Below are positions 36,650 through 45,824 of a DNA stretch of 64,000 nucleotides, in pieces (the first letter of the stretch is position 1; each line of letters starts with the position of its first letter). The notes under the pieces were generated by a model. That model was not told the DNA's origin, searched no databases, and saw only the letters and a program-made list of their open reading frames with translations. Made by a program: the position numbers and the translations under genes. Source of the DNA: Undibacterium paludis (GTDB taxonomy: Bacteria > Pseudomonadota > Gammaproteobacteria > Burkholderiales > Burkholderiaceae_D); assembly GCF_022568815.1 (NCBI RefSeq), contig NZ_JAKZHX010000001.1:62001-126000 (forward strand), read 5' to 3'.

Positions 36650-38101
36650 TCATACGGTGCTGGTCAACGCATTCAGGCGATCAAGTACACGCCTGAGTTC
36701 GGCCATGACGGCTTGCCGCCTGGCTTCTTCAATTGCATACTTTTGTGCTGCTGCGGCAACATCCGCCCGGCAATGCGGACATGTTGTTTCATCTGGCCAG
36801 ATGTACTCATTGCAGTTGCGACAAAGCGTCAGTTCCGGCAGGGGAGCACTGGGCGTACGTTCTGCCACCCTTGGTGGCGGGGCCGGCTCTTCAGGCAGCA
36901 CTTCACGCCCCGGAATGGCTTCTTCATACAATTCAAATCTGCCTATGGCAAAAGGCTTGTCAGGCGCAGGCGCCACCTTGCGGATTTTTTCATGTATGCC
37001 GCGTTTTTCCAGTTTCAGTGCGCGGTAGTGGCAATAAGGGTTATTGCCAGGTTTGCCAAACAGGGAATCGGAAGTCCAGGTGCAGCCACCACGACAGACA
37101 TCGGCGTAGTAACAGGTACGACAATGGCCCCACAAGGAATCAATATTGCGCATGCGGCCAAAGTGCAGGGCTTCAGAGGTGTTCCACAATTCTGCTACGG
37201 CAGTATCGCGGACATTGCCGCCGCCATAGGTTTCTGTCGCCAGCGAAGGACATCCCTTGATGGTGCCATCGGCTTCCAGGCCGATAACATTCTGACCGGC
37301 GGCACAACCTGTCCAGTGCAGGGTTTCATCGCCCAGACCACGCCAGTGATGCTCGAATGGACCGAAGTAACCAAGGTTATTGCCAAAGGTCAGCAACAGG
37401 CCGCGTTGCTGACCCTCATGGTAAAGACGGTTCAATAAAGGCATGAGTTCCAGGACACGATGCGGTTGCAACAGCAGGTGATCATTCTCTACCGCATTGC
37501 CCATGGCCACCGTGATTTGCAACTGCCAGTGGGTGGCGCCGGCTTCGATGATGCGATTGAACAGTGGTTCCAGCTGCTCTATGGTTTCTGCACCGATCTG
37601 GGTATTACAGCTGACACCCATACCCAGGGACTTCGCGGTTTCCATGGCGCGCAGGGCATCATTCCAGGAACCAACTACACCGCGTACCCTGTCGTGATAG
37701 TCCTTCATGCCATCGATGGAAACACCGATGCCAAACAAACCTGCCTCTTTACCTGCCTGCAACCTGGCCGTATTGAGGTTGCGCGCCCCGGTCTGTATAC
37801 CTACCCGGATGCCATGGCCGGCAATGCGCGACACCAGTTGCAGCCAGTCCTTGCGCAAGAATGCTTCGCCACCTATCAGGGTGATTTCACGTGTGCCCAG
37901 GGCAGCCAGCTGATCGATCACCGACAATGCTTCATCGGTAGACAGTTCGCCCACCCTGCGTTTGCCTGCACGCGAACCACAATGACTGCACTTGAGGTTA
38001 CAGGCGAGTGTAATTTCCCACACAACATGCACAGGGGTATGGCCATTCAGGTCGGACAGTGTGCGCGCCCTGGCGGGTTCGGATACGAGAGTTTGTTCCA
38101 T
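36650..38101 (-). CDS. SPASM-domain radical SAM peptide-modifying enzyme with zinc-ribbon tail
   Basis: 483 aa from the ATG at 38101 (CGGAG 6 nt upstream; an ATG 12 codons earlier has no site). The radical SAM cluster motif is CNLKCSHC (C34, C38, C41), followed by the GGE-like IGGEAF. The SPASM region has GCAAGQNV, then CPSLATE, CRTCYYADVCRGGC and NPYC, expected to bind auxiliary Fe-S clusters. A C-terminal extension carries a zinc-ribbon-like CRNC...CPHC. SPASM enzymes usually modify ribosomal peptides through C-C or C-S bonds. The flanking DUF1843 genes on the same strand are the natural substrate candidates. The reaction type is unknown. Confidence 0.88.
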   Translation of the reverse strand: MEQTLVSEPARARTLSDLNGHTPVHVVWEITLACNLKCSHCGSRAGKRRVGELSTDEALSVIDQLAALGTREITLIGGEAFLRKDWLQLVSRIAGHGIRVGIQTGARNLNTARLQAGKEAGLFGIGVSIDGMKDYHDRVRGVVGSWNDALRAMETAKSLGMGVSCNTQIGAETIEQLEPLFNRIIEAGATHWQLQITVAMGNAVENDHLLLQPHRVLELMPLLNRLYHEGQQRGLLLTFGNNLGYFGPFEHHWRGLGDETLHWTGCAAGQNVIGLEADGTIKGCPSLATETYGGGNVRDTAVAELWNTSEALHFGRMRNIDSLWGHCRTCYYADVCRGGCTWTSDSLFGKPGNNPYCHYRALKLEKRGIHEKIRKVAPAPDKPFAIGRFELYEEAIPGREVLPEEPAPPPRVAERTPSAPLPELTLCRNCNEYIWPDETTCPHCRADVAAAAQKYAIEEARRQAVMAELRRVLDRLNALTSTV

Positions 38102-38158
38102 GCTTGGCTCCGGTGGGAAATGCCAGCGAACTGGCATCTGGGATTAAGTGATGCCTGC

Positions 38159-38599
38159 TTACTTCCCTGCGTTGAGTTGCGCCAGCAGGCTTTGGGCATA
38201 AGCTTTGAGACGATCCACTTCTGCGTGGTCGCCACGGGCCTGTGCATCCTGTATGGCAACGCCGTAAGGTGTGACTGGATGAAAGGCGCTGGCGCCACCC
38301 AGCAGGTTGTTATAGGTATTCAGTTCAGTTTTGATGCGGGCAATTTCAACACTGTCACCACGGGCCAGTGCGTCTTGTATGGTGACGGCATACAGCGGAC
38401 GTATTACACCGCCCTTGGTCTTGATGGCATTTTCCAGCTCAGGCAACAGGCGGGCAACATCAGCCGCTGCTGCCAGGTGGGTGAATGCGGCTTCGCGTGC
38501 AGCACTCAGTTGAGCCGTATCACCACTAGCAATGGCATCGCTCATCGCTGCAGCATACATAGGTATAACAGGGCCATAAGAATCTTTATTGGTAGTCAT
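38159..38599 (-). CDS. DUF1843 three-repeat protein
   Basis: 146 aa; AGGAG sits 6 nt before the ATG. It has three DUF1843-like units: MYAAAMSDAIASGD (near 14), LYAVTIQDALARGD (near 69) and PYGVAIQDAQARGD (near 111), each followed by an amphipathic helix. DUF1843 proteins are normally single short units, so this is a tandem form. It is the first gene of the minus-strand operon, 57 bp ahead of the radical SAM gene, and probably its substrate or carrier. Confidence 0.82.
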   Translation of the reverse strand: MTTNKDSYGPVIPMYAAAMSDAIASGDTAQLSAAREAAFTHLAAAADVARLLPELENAIKTKGGVIRPLYAVTIQDALARGDSVEIARIKTELNTYNNLLGGASAFHPVTPYGVAIQDAQARGDHAEVDRLKAYAQSLLAQLNAGK

Positions 38600-38872
38600 G
38601 AATTACTCCTTTAAATGATGCGTCTGATTCGTGCGTACTTGAGTTTGGCAAACCTGCTCGCTATCAATAATGCAAGCTTAGTTAGTATATTTTCAATTAT
38701 TGGAAAGTCAATGTTATTATTTTTTGATTAATAAAATATTTGCAAAATATTGTGGCAAATCCTGCATCTTTTCCAAAGTCACCGCTGAATTCCGGCATGT
38801 CCAGTACATTCATTCAAGAAATGTTGAATGCGTTTAGTATCTGCTTTTGCGCAAGAACACCAAGGAATAAAA

Positions 38873-39496
38873 ATGAAAAATGTGCAGGTCAGCGGCACCG
38901 AAGGTTATGCAGAGGCTGCTGAATTTCTTATCCCGCAATGGAAAGAAATTTCGTTTTCCCGGCAACATCAGATCGTCATGCATCTGTTACCGACAGCACC
39001 TGCACGTATCCTTGATCTTGGCGCTGGCATAGGTAGGGATGCTGCGGCATTTGCCACCATGGGGCACCAGGTGGTGGCAGTTGAACCGACCAGAGAGCTG
39101 CGTCAGGCCGGCATGACCTTGCACGCATCGACAAGCATCGACTGGCTTGACGACAGCCTGCCGGACCTGACGCTGCTTCGCTCACGTAAAGAACAGTTCG
39201 ATCTCATCATGCTGACAGCTGTCTGGATGCATCTGGACAGTCAGGAACGTGAACAGGCCATGCATGTGCTGACGGAGCTACTGGCTGATACAGGCTTGCT
39301 CATCATGTCCCTGCGCCATGGCGCGATTCCAGCCGGGCGACGCATGTTTGACGTCAGTGCAGATGAAACAATCAACCTGGCACACAAGCATGGCCTTAAC
39401 CTGGAACTGAATAAGCACACTGCATCCCTGCAAAAAACCAATCAACAAAATGGCGTCACCTGGACCAGGCTGGCTTTCCGGAGAAAACCATCCTGA
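38873..39496 (+). CDS. Class I SAM-dependent methyltransferase
   Basis: 207 aa from the ATG at 38873 with AAGGA 6 nt upstream; 15 codons upstream are open but lack a site. Motif I is ILDLGAGIGRDAAAFA (near 46), followed by the acidic VAVEPT and a motif IV-like FDLIMLTAVWMHL. The enzyme transfers a methyl group from SAM; the acceptor is unknown. It is divergent from the DUF1843/radical SAM operon (273-bp AT-rich gap) and points toward the ScyD-like and ebo genes, so it could serve either system. Confidence 0.85.
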   Translation: MKNVQVSGTEGYAEAAEFLIPQWKEISFSRQHQIVMHLLPTAPARILDLGAGIGRDAAAFATMGHQVVAVEPTRELRQAGMTLHASTSIDWLDDSLPDLTLLRSRKEQFDLIMLTAVWMHLDSQEREQAMHVLTELLADTGLLIMSLRHGAIPAGRRMFDVSADETINLAHKHGLNLELNKHTASLQKTNQQNGVTWTRLAFRRKPS

Positions 39497-39584
39497 TCGC
39501 AAAGACGTCTTGCTGACCGGTCACAGATAACAGGAGCAACAGCAAGGGTCACACTAAATGACATATTGACCACAATTGCATTTT

Positions 39585-40721
39585 ATGAAACACTTGGTAA
39601 CACACTTCCATGAAGCTCACAACATCTCCCCCATGCCAACGATAGTCATCCCAAACAAACCGCTACCCCGCCCATGCACATCTGAAATCATCCTGCGTGG
39701 ACTGAACAACCCGCGCGGTTTGCGTATCAAGGCAGATGGCAGCCTGTTGCTGGTTGAGGCTGGTACTGGTGACGCCGACAATCCTTTCTCTGGAAGGCTC
39801 TTGCAATTCAAGCCTGGTGCTGCGAGCAACTTCTTGCCGGCTGAGGTACTGGCTTGCGGCTTTCGTTCCATGAATATGCAGGCCCGCATGTGTCGCGATG
39901 AAATTTTTGGCCTGGCCGATATCGCCTGTGGTGACTATGGCCATAGTGAGAAGCGCTGGCTGTTGAGTCAGACTGATTATGTGGCCGGTTCACGCGTCAT
40001 GGATGTGAGCAACCTGCCGCCGACTACCCTGTTCCAGAGCCATGGCAATCTGAATGCCCTCTGTTATCACCCGCAAAGAAAAAGCTGGCTGACAGTCAAA
40101 CCCGACACCAACCAGGTGGTGGAGCTGATGGAAGGACAGCCAGAAAAAGTGCTTGCTGACTTGCCTGACTTGCCGGGTGGACAGCATGCCGTGCCTGTCA
40201 CTGTCATACTCGATCAATACATGTCCGACACGACTACCCAGCCGGTACTGATTTCACTATTCTCTGGTGAGTTGCAAGGCGATGCAGACAAGACCGGTAT
40301 CCATTTTCAAAAAGCAGTCAGCAAGATTTTACGTCTTGATCCTGACAGCCGTGAACTGACAGCGGTAGTGGAAGGCCTGACCTTGCCCACTGGTCTGGCT
40401 TTTACAGCCCAGCGCCAGTTACTGGTACTGGAGTTGTGCGCAGATTTTTGCCAGCCTATGCCAGCAGGACATGTACCGGACCAGGCCTGGCATGGTGGCT
40501 TTGAACGATATTCAGGTCGCCTGTTGTGCCTGGATTTGCAGACAGGAACGGTGAACTGCCTCGCTGACCATCTTGATACGCCATCGAATTTATGTGTAGA
40601 CGGCAATACCGTTCTGATCAGCGAAGGCATGGGTCTGCCCGGCCGCCTCATCCCGGATCAGGACGGGCAGGCCCGGCCTTTGCAAGGCTATGTGCGCAGG
40701 CTGTTTTTGCCTGCCAGTTAG
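39585..40721 (+). CDS. ScyD/ScyE-like beta-propeller protein
   Basis: 378 aa from the ATG at 39585; the ORF opens at a TTG three codons earlier, and an ATG at 39633 is also possible because no start has a clear ribosome site. Propeller-like repeats such as GLNNPRGLRIKADGSLLLVEAG and GLTLPTGLAFTAQRQLLVLEL, here abbreviated NNPRGL and LPTGLAF, resemble ScyD/ScyE proteins of the scytonemin locus and related NHL folds. No obvious signal peptide. It lies between a methyltransferase and the ebo genes. A link with ebo functions is suggested by the analogous pairing in cyanobacterial scytonemin clusters, but its own function is not known. Confidence 0.72.
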   Translation: MKHLVTHFHEAHNISPMPTIVIPNKPLPRPCTSEIILRGLNNPRGLRIKADGSLLLVEAGTGDADNPFSGRLLQFKPGAASNFLPAEVLACGFRSMNMQARMCRDEIFGLADIACGDYGHSEKRWLLSQTDYVAGSRVMDVSNLPPTTLFQSHGNLNALCYHPQRKSWLTVKPDTNQVVELMEGQPEKVLADLPDLPGGQHAVPVTVILDQYMSDTTTQPVLISLFSGELQGDADKTGIHFQKAVSKILRLDPDSRELTAVVEGLTLPTGLAFTAQRQLLVLELCADFCQPMPAGHVPDQAWHGGFERYSGRLLCLDLQTGTVNCLADHLDTPSNLCVDGNTVLISEGMGLPGRLIPDQDGQARPLQGYVRRLFLPAS

Positions 40722-40751
40722 AGTCACACGTCCCGCTATACTTATACCTGT

Positions 40752-41189
40752 TTACTGCAGATTCTGCAAATGCGCTGTCAACTCGGCCAGCCTGGCAGGG
40801 AAAGGTTCTTGCGCTATCCAGTCAGCCGGGTCCCCTTCTTTTTGCCAGGCAAAGCCGACCACGGCCATCACCTCACCGGCCTGGCTCAGCAAAGGGATGG
40901 CTATCGCCGCCTGAGCGCCGACTGCCTTGGCGCCAGGGCGTATATTGCCACTATTATCGTCTTGCAGGTTGCAGGTCTGCACCGGCGCTTTGCGCAATTG
41001 TGCGGCACCCGCCATGCCCTTGCCATGGACGACATGAGCAACGGTAGCAATGACCGGCGGTGGTATGCGTAGTGCGGCACTCAGGTACAGGTCTTCACCA
41101 CGTTGTATGTGTACCGTGCCAGCCGCAGCGCCCAGACTGGCGATGCTGGCTTCCAGCCATTGCTGGTGTTCACTGTTTTGTTCGTACAT
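40752..41189 (-). CDS. Small GAF-domain-like protein
   Basis: 145 aa, AAGGAG 5 nt before the start. The pattern (TVHIQRGEDLYLSAAL, a central VVHGKGMAGAA, then AIAIPLLSQAGEVMAVVGFAW) follows the beta-alpha-beta course of GAF domains, which bind small ligands such as cyclic nucleotides or haem. No output domain is attached. It is the last gene of the ebo minus-strand arm, 17 bp after eboA. A ligand-binding or sensing accessory role for the ebo product is possible. Confidence 0.75.
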   Translation of the reverse strand: MYEQNSEHQQWLEASIASLGAAAGTVHIQRGEDLYLSAALRIPPPVIATVAHVVHGKGMAGAAQLRKAPVQTCNLQDDNSGNIRPGAKAVGAQAAIAIPLLSQAGEVMAVVGFAWQKEGDPADWIAQEPFPARLAELTAHLQNLQ

Positions 41190-41206
41190 ATTTTCTCCTT
41201 ATCGGT

Positions 41207-42139
41207 TTAAACGTCCCTTTGCACAAATTTTTCGTATAGTTGCTGCCAGCTGAAATCTGTTGCGGCGGCGATCAGGCCCATCTCTTCGCAGCGCCGGTAT
41301 ACGGCCAGACTGATCGGGTTACAGCTCGCAGGCAAGCTCTTGGCGATGGCCAGCTTTTCTATCCTGGTCGACTTGTCCAGTGCCTGCATTAAGGCGGCAA
41401 CACCGTATTCGTCAGCATGTGGTGTGACGCATCGCCAGAGTTCCGGGCTGATGGAGCGGCCAGCTGCCCAGCGCTCATAAGCCAGGTCAACCAGAATGAC
41501 CGCCAGCGCGGGATTAGCTCTTGCATCGACAGCCTGTACCGGCCACAAGGGGCTGTCAAGAAAGAAGGTCTTGACCACCATCTGGTTCCAGGCTGCCTCA
41601 TCAAATGCCTCCACCGGATAGGGATTGCGATGCGCCATCGCCTCAAAGACAGGGCGCATGCTGGAACGTATCGCTTCACGCGCCCTGTGCTCTATGGACT
41701 GAGTAGCAGGGTAAAGAGCAAAGCCGCAATACAGGGCAATCAATTCATTGATCTCGGCACTATCGGCCAGCCTGTCCAGTAAAGCCGCAAATGCCTGCTC
41801 ATCATCATGCATGCCGGCATACGCGATCAGGATGAAAACGACTCTGGCGGCAATGTCGATGCTCCAGTTTCCGGGGTCAAAGCCGGTACGCAGCAACCCA
41901 GCCCGTTGCAATTCTCCTGCATCCAGACACAGGTCTGCCTTGCCGAGTTTGCGCGCCGCCATACCCATAGCCTTGAACAGCTTGCTGTCTTGCCCATCAT
42001 CGGCAATCAACTGGCATTGCTGTCTGAACCACTGGCACGCCGCGTCGCTGCTACGCGCGGTTATCCAGCCATCAAGCAAGGTGATAGCTGCTGTTACCCT
42101 GGGCAAAGAGCTGGCTGGCATAGCTGATGTATGTATCAT
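41207..42139 (-). CDS. eboA: EboA-family protein
   Basis: 310 aa from the ATG at 42139 (GGAT 5 nt upstream); earlier in-frame codons overlap eboC. The recognisable EboA segment is FFLDSPLWPVQAVDARAN followed by LVDLAYERWAAGR. The rest is helical. EboA has no known fold-level function, but it is part of the conserved ebo set needed to move the scytonemin monomer to the periplasm in Nostoc. It sits between eboC (29-bp gap) and a GAF-like gene. Confidence 0.85.
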   Translation of the reverse strand: MIHTSAMPASSLPRVTAAITLLDGWITARSSDAACQWFRQQCQLIADDGQDSKLFKAMGMAARKLGKADLCLDAGELQRAGLLRTGFDPGNWSIDIAARVVFILIAYAGMHDDEQAFAALLDRLADSAEINELIALYCGFALYPATQSIEHRAREAIRSSMRPVFEAMAHRNPYPVEAFDEAAWNQMVVKTFFLDSPLWPVQAVDARANPALAVILVDLAYERWAAGRSISPELWRCVTPHADEYGVAALMQALDKSTRIEKLAIAKSLPASCNPISLAVYRRCEEMGLIAAATDFSWQQLYEKFVQRDV

Positions 42140-42168
42140 GATAAATCCGGCACTGTTAAGATTCTGGC

Positions 42169-43140
42169 TCAAGTCCCTGGAATGATACGCTGCAAAAAGC
42201 GTGTCAATGCAAAGGCCAACACGCAAAACACCACGGCTTCGGGTGTACCGCCAGCCACGGCAATAACCAGCGCATCCAGCAGTGATGTTGCGGCAATCAG
42301 TTGCGCCACAGCCTTGGGTACTGCCCCAGCAATATGGCGGGTGATCAACAGGCGCACCGCGATGATATCAGCCACGGTCAGGGCAAGCAGCATCAACAAT
42401 GGCAAGGCGCCGTCTGACCAGGTGTGGACAAAACGGCTGCCATACAAAACCACCGGCAGCGCCAGTATCATCAAGGGCCATAAGCTGCCCAGGCGGTTCA
42501 GGCTCTCTTGTTTTGCAGCGTAGGTAAGACCGACCACATGCGCCCAGATCGCCAGCGCCGCCAGCACCACCGCAGTGTGTACAAGTACGCCATGATTTCC
42601 CGACATCGTGACAGCTTCGGCAGACAAAGTCTGTTCAGCGATATTGCCGGTAATAGCCATGGCGCAGGCAGCAGCAGAAAAATACACCAGGGCACGGCAT
42701 AGTCCCATGATCAGGGGGCTGAAAGAATTACCCTTGTGCCAGACGTTATAGAGCAAAATCGTGGCCGCCAGCGCCAGGCCGCAAACAAATGCCCAAATGC
42801 CATACTGACTCAGCACCAGCAGACCAAAAGCCTGCATGACAAAACCCATAACGAACACCGTCCTTGCTGCAATCTGTCCGGAAGGTATGGGGCGGCCCGG
42901 CCTTTCACGGGCATCGATTTCGCGGTCGAAGGCATCATTCAGATACATGCCTGCACAATAGAAGGCAGATATCGCCAGCATGACCAGCAGGGTATGTATG
43001 GCAGACAGCGGGCGACCGGTAATACTGCTGGCCACGATCGTACCAGCCAGGACATTGCTCCATACCGTGGGCAAATTGGATACCCGCCCCAGACGCAGGT
43101 ATGTGTTCATGCGGCTATTGCTGAGGCTGACGCTATTCAT
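42169..43140 (-). CDS. eboC: EboC, UbiA-like prenyltransferase family membrane protein
   Basis: 323 aa from the ATG at 43140 (AGGAA 6 nt upstream; a GTG 7 codons earlier is also open). About eight membrane segments. The UbiA aspartate motif is present as YLNDAFDREIDARERPGR. UbiA enzymes attach prenyl groups to aromatic acceptors; in the ebo set the protein may prenylate or transport a precursor. It follows eboE by 17 bp and precedes eboA. Confidence 0.88.
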   Translation of the reverse strand: MNSVSLSNSRMNTYLRLGRVSNLPTVWSNVLAGTIVASSITGRPLSAIHTLLVMLAISAFYCAGMYLNDAFDREIDARERPGRPIPSGQIAARTVFVMGFVMQAFGLLVLSQYGIWAFVCGLALAATILLYNVWHKGNSFSPLIMGLCRALVYFSAAACAMAITGNIAEQTLSAEAVTMSGNHGVLVHTAVVLAALAIWAHVVGLTYAAKQESLNRLGSLWPLMILALPVVLYGSRFVHTWSDGALPLLMLLALTVADIIAVRLLITRHIAGAVPKAVAQLIAATSLLDALVIAVAGGTPEAVVFCVLAFALTRFLQRIIPGT

Positions 43141-43157
43141 GGTGTTTTCCTGTCGCT

Positions 43158-44426
43158 TCACAGTTTTAACTGAGTCAGTTGATTTTGCTGAGACCGTCTG
43201 ACCGGCTGCTGCAGCTCTTTCATGACAAAAGACAATTCACGGGCAATGGCCGTCGCCTTGGCTTCCGTTTTCAGATGTGCAGGCAAGACATCCCAGGTGT
43301 AGGTTTCCACCTCCAGGTGGCTGGAAAATCCCTGGATTTGCAGGGCGCGCAGGGTTGCCAGCAAATCATCCCTGGTAGAACCCAGCCCAACTCCTTCAAG
43401 CTGTTCGTCACCATCCCAGAAGATCGGCACATGGCAATGAACGCGCCATTCACCGTTGGCTTTACCAGCTGCATAGGCAGCAAGTGCAGGCGGCAAATCG
43501 ACATAACGTTGCAAGCCATCGGCTTGCCGCGCCACGACCTGGTGCAGATACACGCCATCGTCATAACGCTGCAAAGCCGGCAGCAGATCATCTTGCATAT
43601 TCTTGATGCGCAAGGCGCAAGACAGCTGTATCTTGGGTATGCGTATGCCGATTTCTGTCAGTGCCTGCATGGAAGCAACCGGGTCCTCGAATTCAACCGC
43701 CGCATGGCAAACGTCATAGCAAATACCGAGATGGTGACGCATCAGTCTGGCAGCATGCGCCTCGGTGGTTTCGCACAGATCAGCCAACTTGGCTATACTC
43801 GCAGTTGCCCATAACTGCTCGGTAAAAAATGCCCTGACTTCAGCAGCAGTTTCGAGAAAACAGCAAGGTTCCGGTTCCAGCGCCAGGGCGATGGATTTGC
43901 CGCTTTGTTCTTCCAGTTTTGCCAGCATGGCGACTGCACGCAAGAGTTGCTCGACGACTTGCTGCTGTGCATCCACACCCTGTACTTCAGCCCTGAAACC
44001 ACCAGGTACGGTAGAAATGCTGCCCTCCACGCCATCCGGCAAGAGCTGAGTCAATATACGTGCACATTGAGCGGTGTAAGCCAGGCGTGCCTCATGACGC
44101 CAGTCTGGCTGGTATACCTGTTCCTTCACCCCGACTGCGTGGAACGGCCCGTAGGGAAAAGCATTGATAGTGAATACATAGGCATTCAGGCGTTGCAACT
44201 GCGCCTGGAAAGCCTGCAGGGTCGCCGGTTCAGACAGGCTGAGGGCTGCCTGCCCGGACAGGCGCAGACCTATGCCGAAAGCCTGCTCATCAGCCAGTTC
44301 CAGCCTGGTTCGTATCAAGGGTACGGTTTCTTCCAGACTGGCCGCGACTTCTTCCCAGCTTTCACCAGCGTGAATATTGGTACAGTAACTGAGATGTACG
44401 GTTTGCGGTGGCAGCGCTATCTGCAT
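43158..44426 (-). CDS. eboE: EboE, TIM-barrel metabolite traffic protein
   Basis: 422 aa from the ATG at 44426, which has AGGAGG 4 nt upstream. The opening VHLSYCTNIHAGESW and the internal LEPEPCCFLET and GICYDVCHAAVEFE fit the xylose-isomerase-like TIM barrel with likely metal ligands (Glu, His, Cys, Asp). In cyanobacteria EboE is part of the ebo export set. It overlaps eboD by 10 nt. The reaction is not known. Confidence 0.87.
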   Translation of the reverse strand: MQIALPPQTVHLSYCTNIHAGESWEEVAASLEETVPLIRTRLELADEQAFGIGLRLSGQAALSLSEPATLQAFQAQLQRLNAYVFTINAFPYGPFHAVGVKEQVYQPDWRHEARLAYTAQCARILTQLLPDGVEGSISTVPGGFRAEVQGVDAQQQVVEQLLRAVAMLAKLEEQSGKSIALALEPEPCCFLETAAEVRAFFTEQLWATASIAKLADLCETTEAHAARLMRHHLGICYDVCHAAVEFEDPVASMQALTEIGIRIPKIQLSCALRIKNMQDDLLPALQRYDDGVYLHQVVARQADGLQRYVDLPPALAAYAAGKANGEWRVHCHVPIFWDGDEQLEGVGLGSTRDDLLATLRALQIQGFSSHLEVETYTWDVLPAHLKTEAKATAIARELSFVMKELQQPVRRSQQNQLTQLKL

Positions 44427-45700
44427 GCAACCTCCTGCTGTTGTCCACCATGCGGATTTTCCTGTACCTGATCGCGTTGCTGTTGCAGCCAGCATATCGC
44501 AGCATTTATCATTGCAGCATCCATCTCATGCACTTCAACACCGCTGCCTATGGCGGCAAGCAGGGTGATGGTGAGTTCACCACCAAGATGTTCGCGAAAT
44601 TCACGCAGCCCCTGCAAGACCAGCAATTCACCTTGCTCATTGCTGGCAAGCAGCTGGTTATGCCAGAGGTCAAAACCGAGTTGTGACAACAGGCGATGTA
44701 TGCGTACGTCTTCACCAGCCGGAAGCAGGCCGGCCAGGCAGGAATAACGGGCATCAAGCGCCAGACCTATGGCTACGGCTTCGCCGTGCGACAGTGCATG
44801 CGCAGTCAAACGTTCAAGCTTGTGCGCCACCCAGTGGCCATAATCGAGCGGACGCGCCGAACCACTTTCAAACGGATCACCACCATGGGCAATCTGGTGC
44901 ATGTGCAGACTGGCGGAACGGGCAATCACGGCATGCATGACATCACTATCAAAAGCAGCCAGTGCATGGACCTGTTTTTCCATCATCAGAAAGAAGGCAT
45001 GGTCACGTATCAGTGCAACCTTGACGGCTTCCGCCAGGCCGGCACGTTTTTCACGGTTGGGCAGTATTTCGACAAAGCAGGCATCATTGATGACTGCCCA
45101 TGGTGGAGCAAAGGTGCCAATCAGGTTTTTCTGTCCCTGCCAGTTAACGGCATTCTTGACGCCTACACCACTGTCATCCTGAGCCAGCACTGTGGTCGGG
45201 AAGCGTATATGCCTGACCCCACGATGGAAGATGGCCGAGGCATAACCAACCGCGTCGAGCAAGGCGCCGCCACCGATGGCGACCGAATACGAATGCCGGT
45301 CTATGGCTCTTTCAGACAGCGCCTCAAGCAGGTTTGCCACAACATGCGCATCATTCTTGCAGGCTTCGCCGCCGGGCATGACGACGATATCACCGACCAG
45401 TTCTATCGCCTGTGCGTGAAAACGTATATAGGCAAGAATCTGTTCAAGCAGCCCCGGCATGGCTTGCGCCACACCGGCATCGAGGAAGATGGCAATACGA
45501 TGACGCCTTTGCGGTTCACGCACAGTAAGGACAGCACGAAAGTCAGGATTGGCAATATCAAAGGCATGACGGGTAAACACCACCGGGAAGGAATAGTCGA
45601 CACGTACGTGCTGTTGCTGCCAGTTGCCGGACAGCGCACCCAGCGGGCTGACATCAAGGTCGGGGATGCGGTTGAGCTCTGCCAGTTTCACGATGCGCAC
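44417..45700 (-). CDS. eboD: EboD, 3-dehydroquinate synthase-like sugar phosphate cyclase
   Basis: 427 aa from a GTG start (weak AAGAG upstream; a second GTG three codons on is possible). The fold resembles 3-dehydroquinate synthase: the NAD-binding VVMPGGEACKN, GGGALLDAVGYASAIFHRG, then the metal-site Glu/His in GLAEAVKVALIRD, PLDYGHWVAH and LSHGEAVAIGL. Such enzymes cyclise sugar phosphates to cyclitols. This ebo-type member probably makes or uses a cyclitol-like precursor, not shikimate. It is the first ebo gene on the minus strand, downstream of the VioB-like gene and its terminator. Confidence 0.88.
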   Translation of the reverse strand: MRIVKLAELNRIPDLDVSPLGALSGNWQQQHVRVDYSFPVVFTRHAFDIANPDFRAVLTVREPQRRHRIAIFLDAGVAQAMPGLLEQILAYIRFHAQAIELVGDIVVMPGGEACKNDAHVVANLLEALSERAIDRHSYSVAIGGGALLDAVGYASAIFHRGVRHIRFPTTVLAQDDSGVGVKNAVNWQGQKNLIGTFAPPWAVINDACFVEILPNREKRAGLAEAVKVALIRDHAFFLMMEKQVHALAAFDSDVMHAVIARSASLHMHQIAHGGDPFESGSARPLDYGHWVAHKLERLTAHALSHGEAVAIGLALDARYSCLAGLLPAGEDVRIHRLLSQLGFDLWHNQLLASNEQGELLVLQGLREFREHLGGELTITLLAAIGSGVEVHEMDAAMINAAICWLQQQRDQVQENPHGGQQQEVACR

Positions 45701-45786
45701 TCACTCTTAAAATGTGTTGGAGCCGAAACAACCTCTACGTTGAAAAACATTATAAATCTGATATTCATTAATGTGTAAAATTTACA

Positions 45787-45812
45787 AGCACCCGGATTTA
45801 CTACCGGGTGCT
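45787..45812 (-). terminator. Hairpin between the VioB-like gene and eboD
   Basis: A perfect 9-bp stem (agcacccgg / ccgggtgct) with an 8-nt loop starts 12 nt past the VioB-like stop. On the minus strand it is followed by an AT-rich TGTAAATTTTA, a moderate terminator. Some read-through could still reach eboD. Confidence 0.6.
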
Positions 45813-45824
45813 GTATTGCATGAT

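Noticed and set aside
44696-45778. 360-codon plus-strand frame opposite eboD
   Set aside because: eboD on the minus strand shows dehydroquinate-synthase motifs and operon overlap; the plus frame shows no family features.
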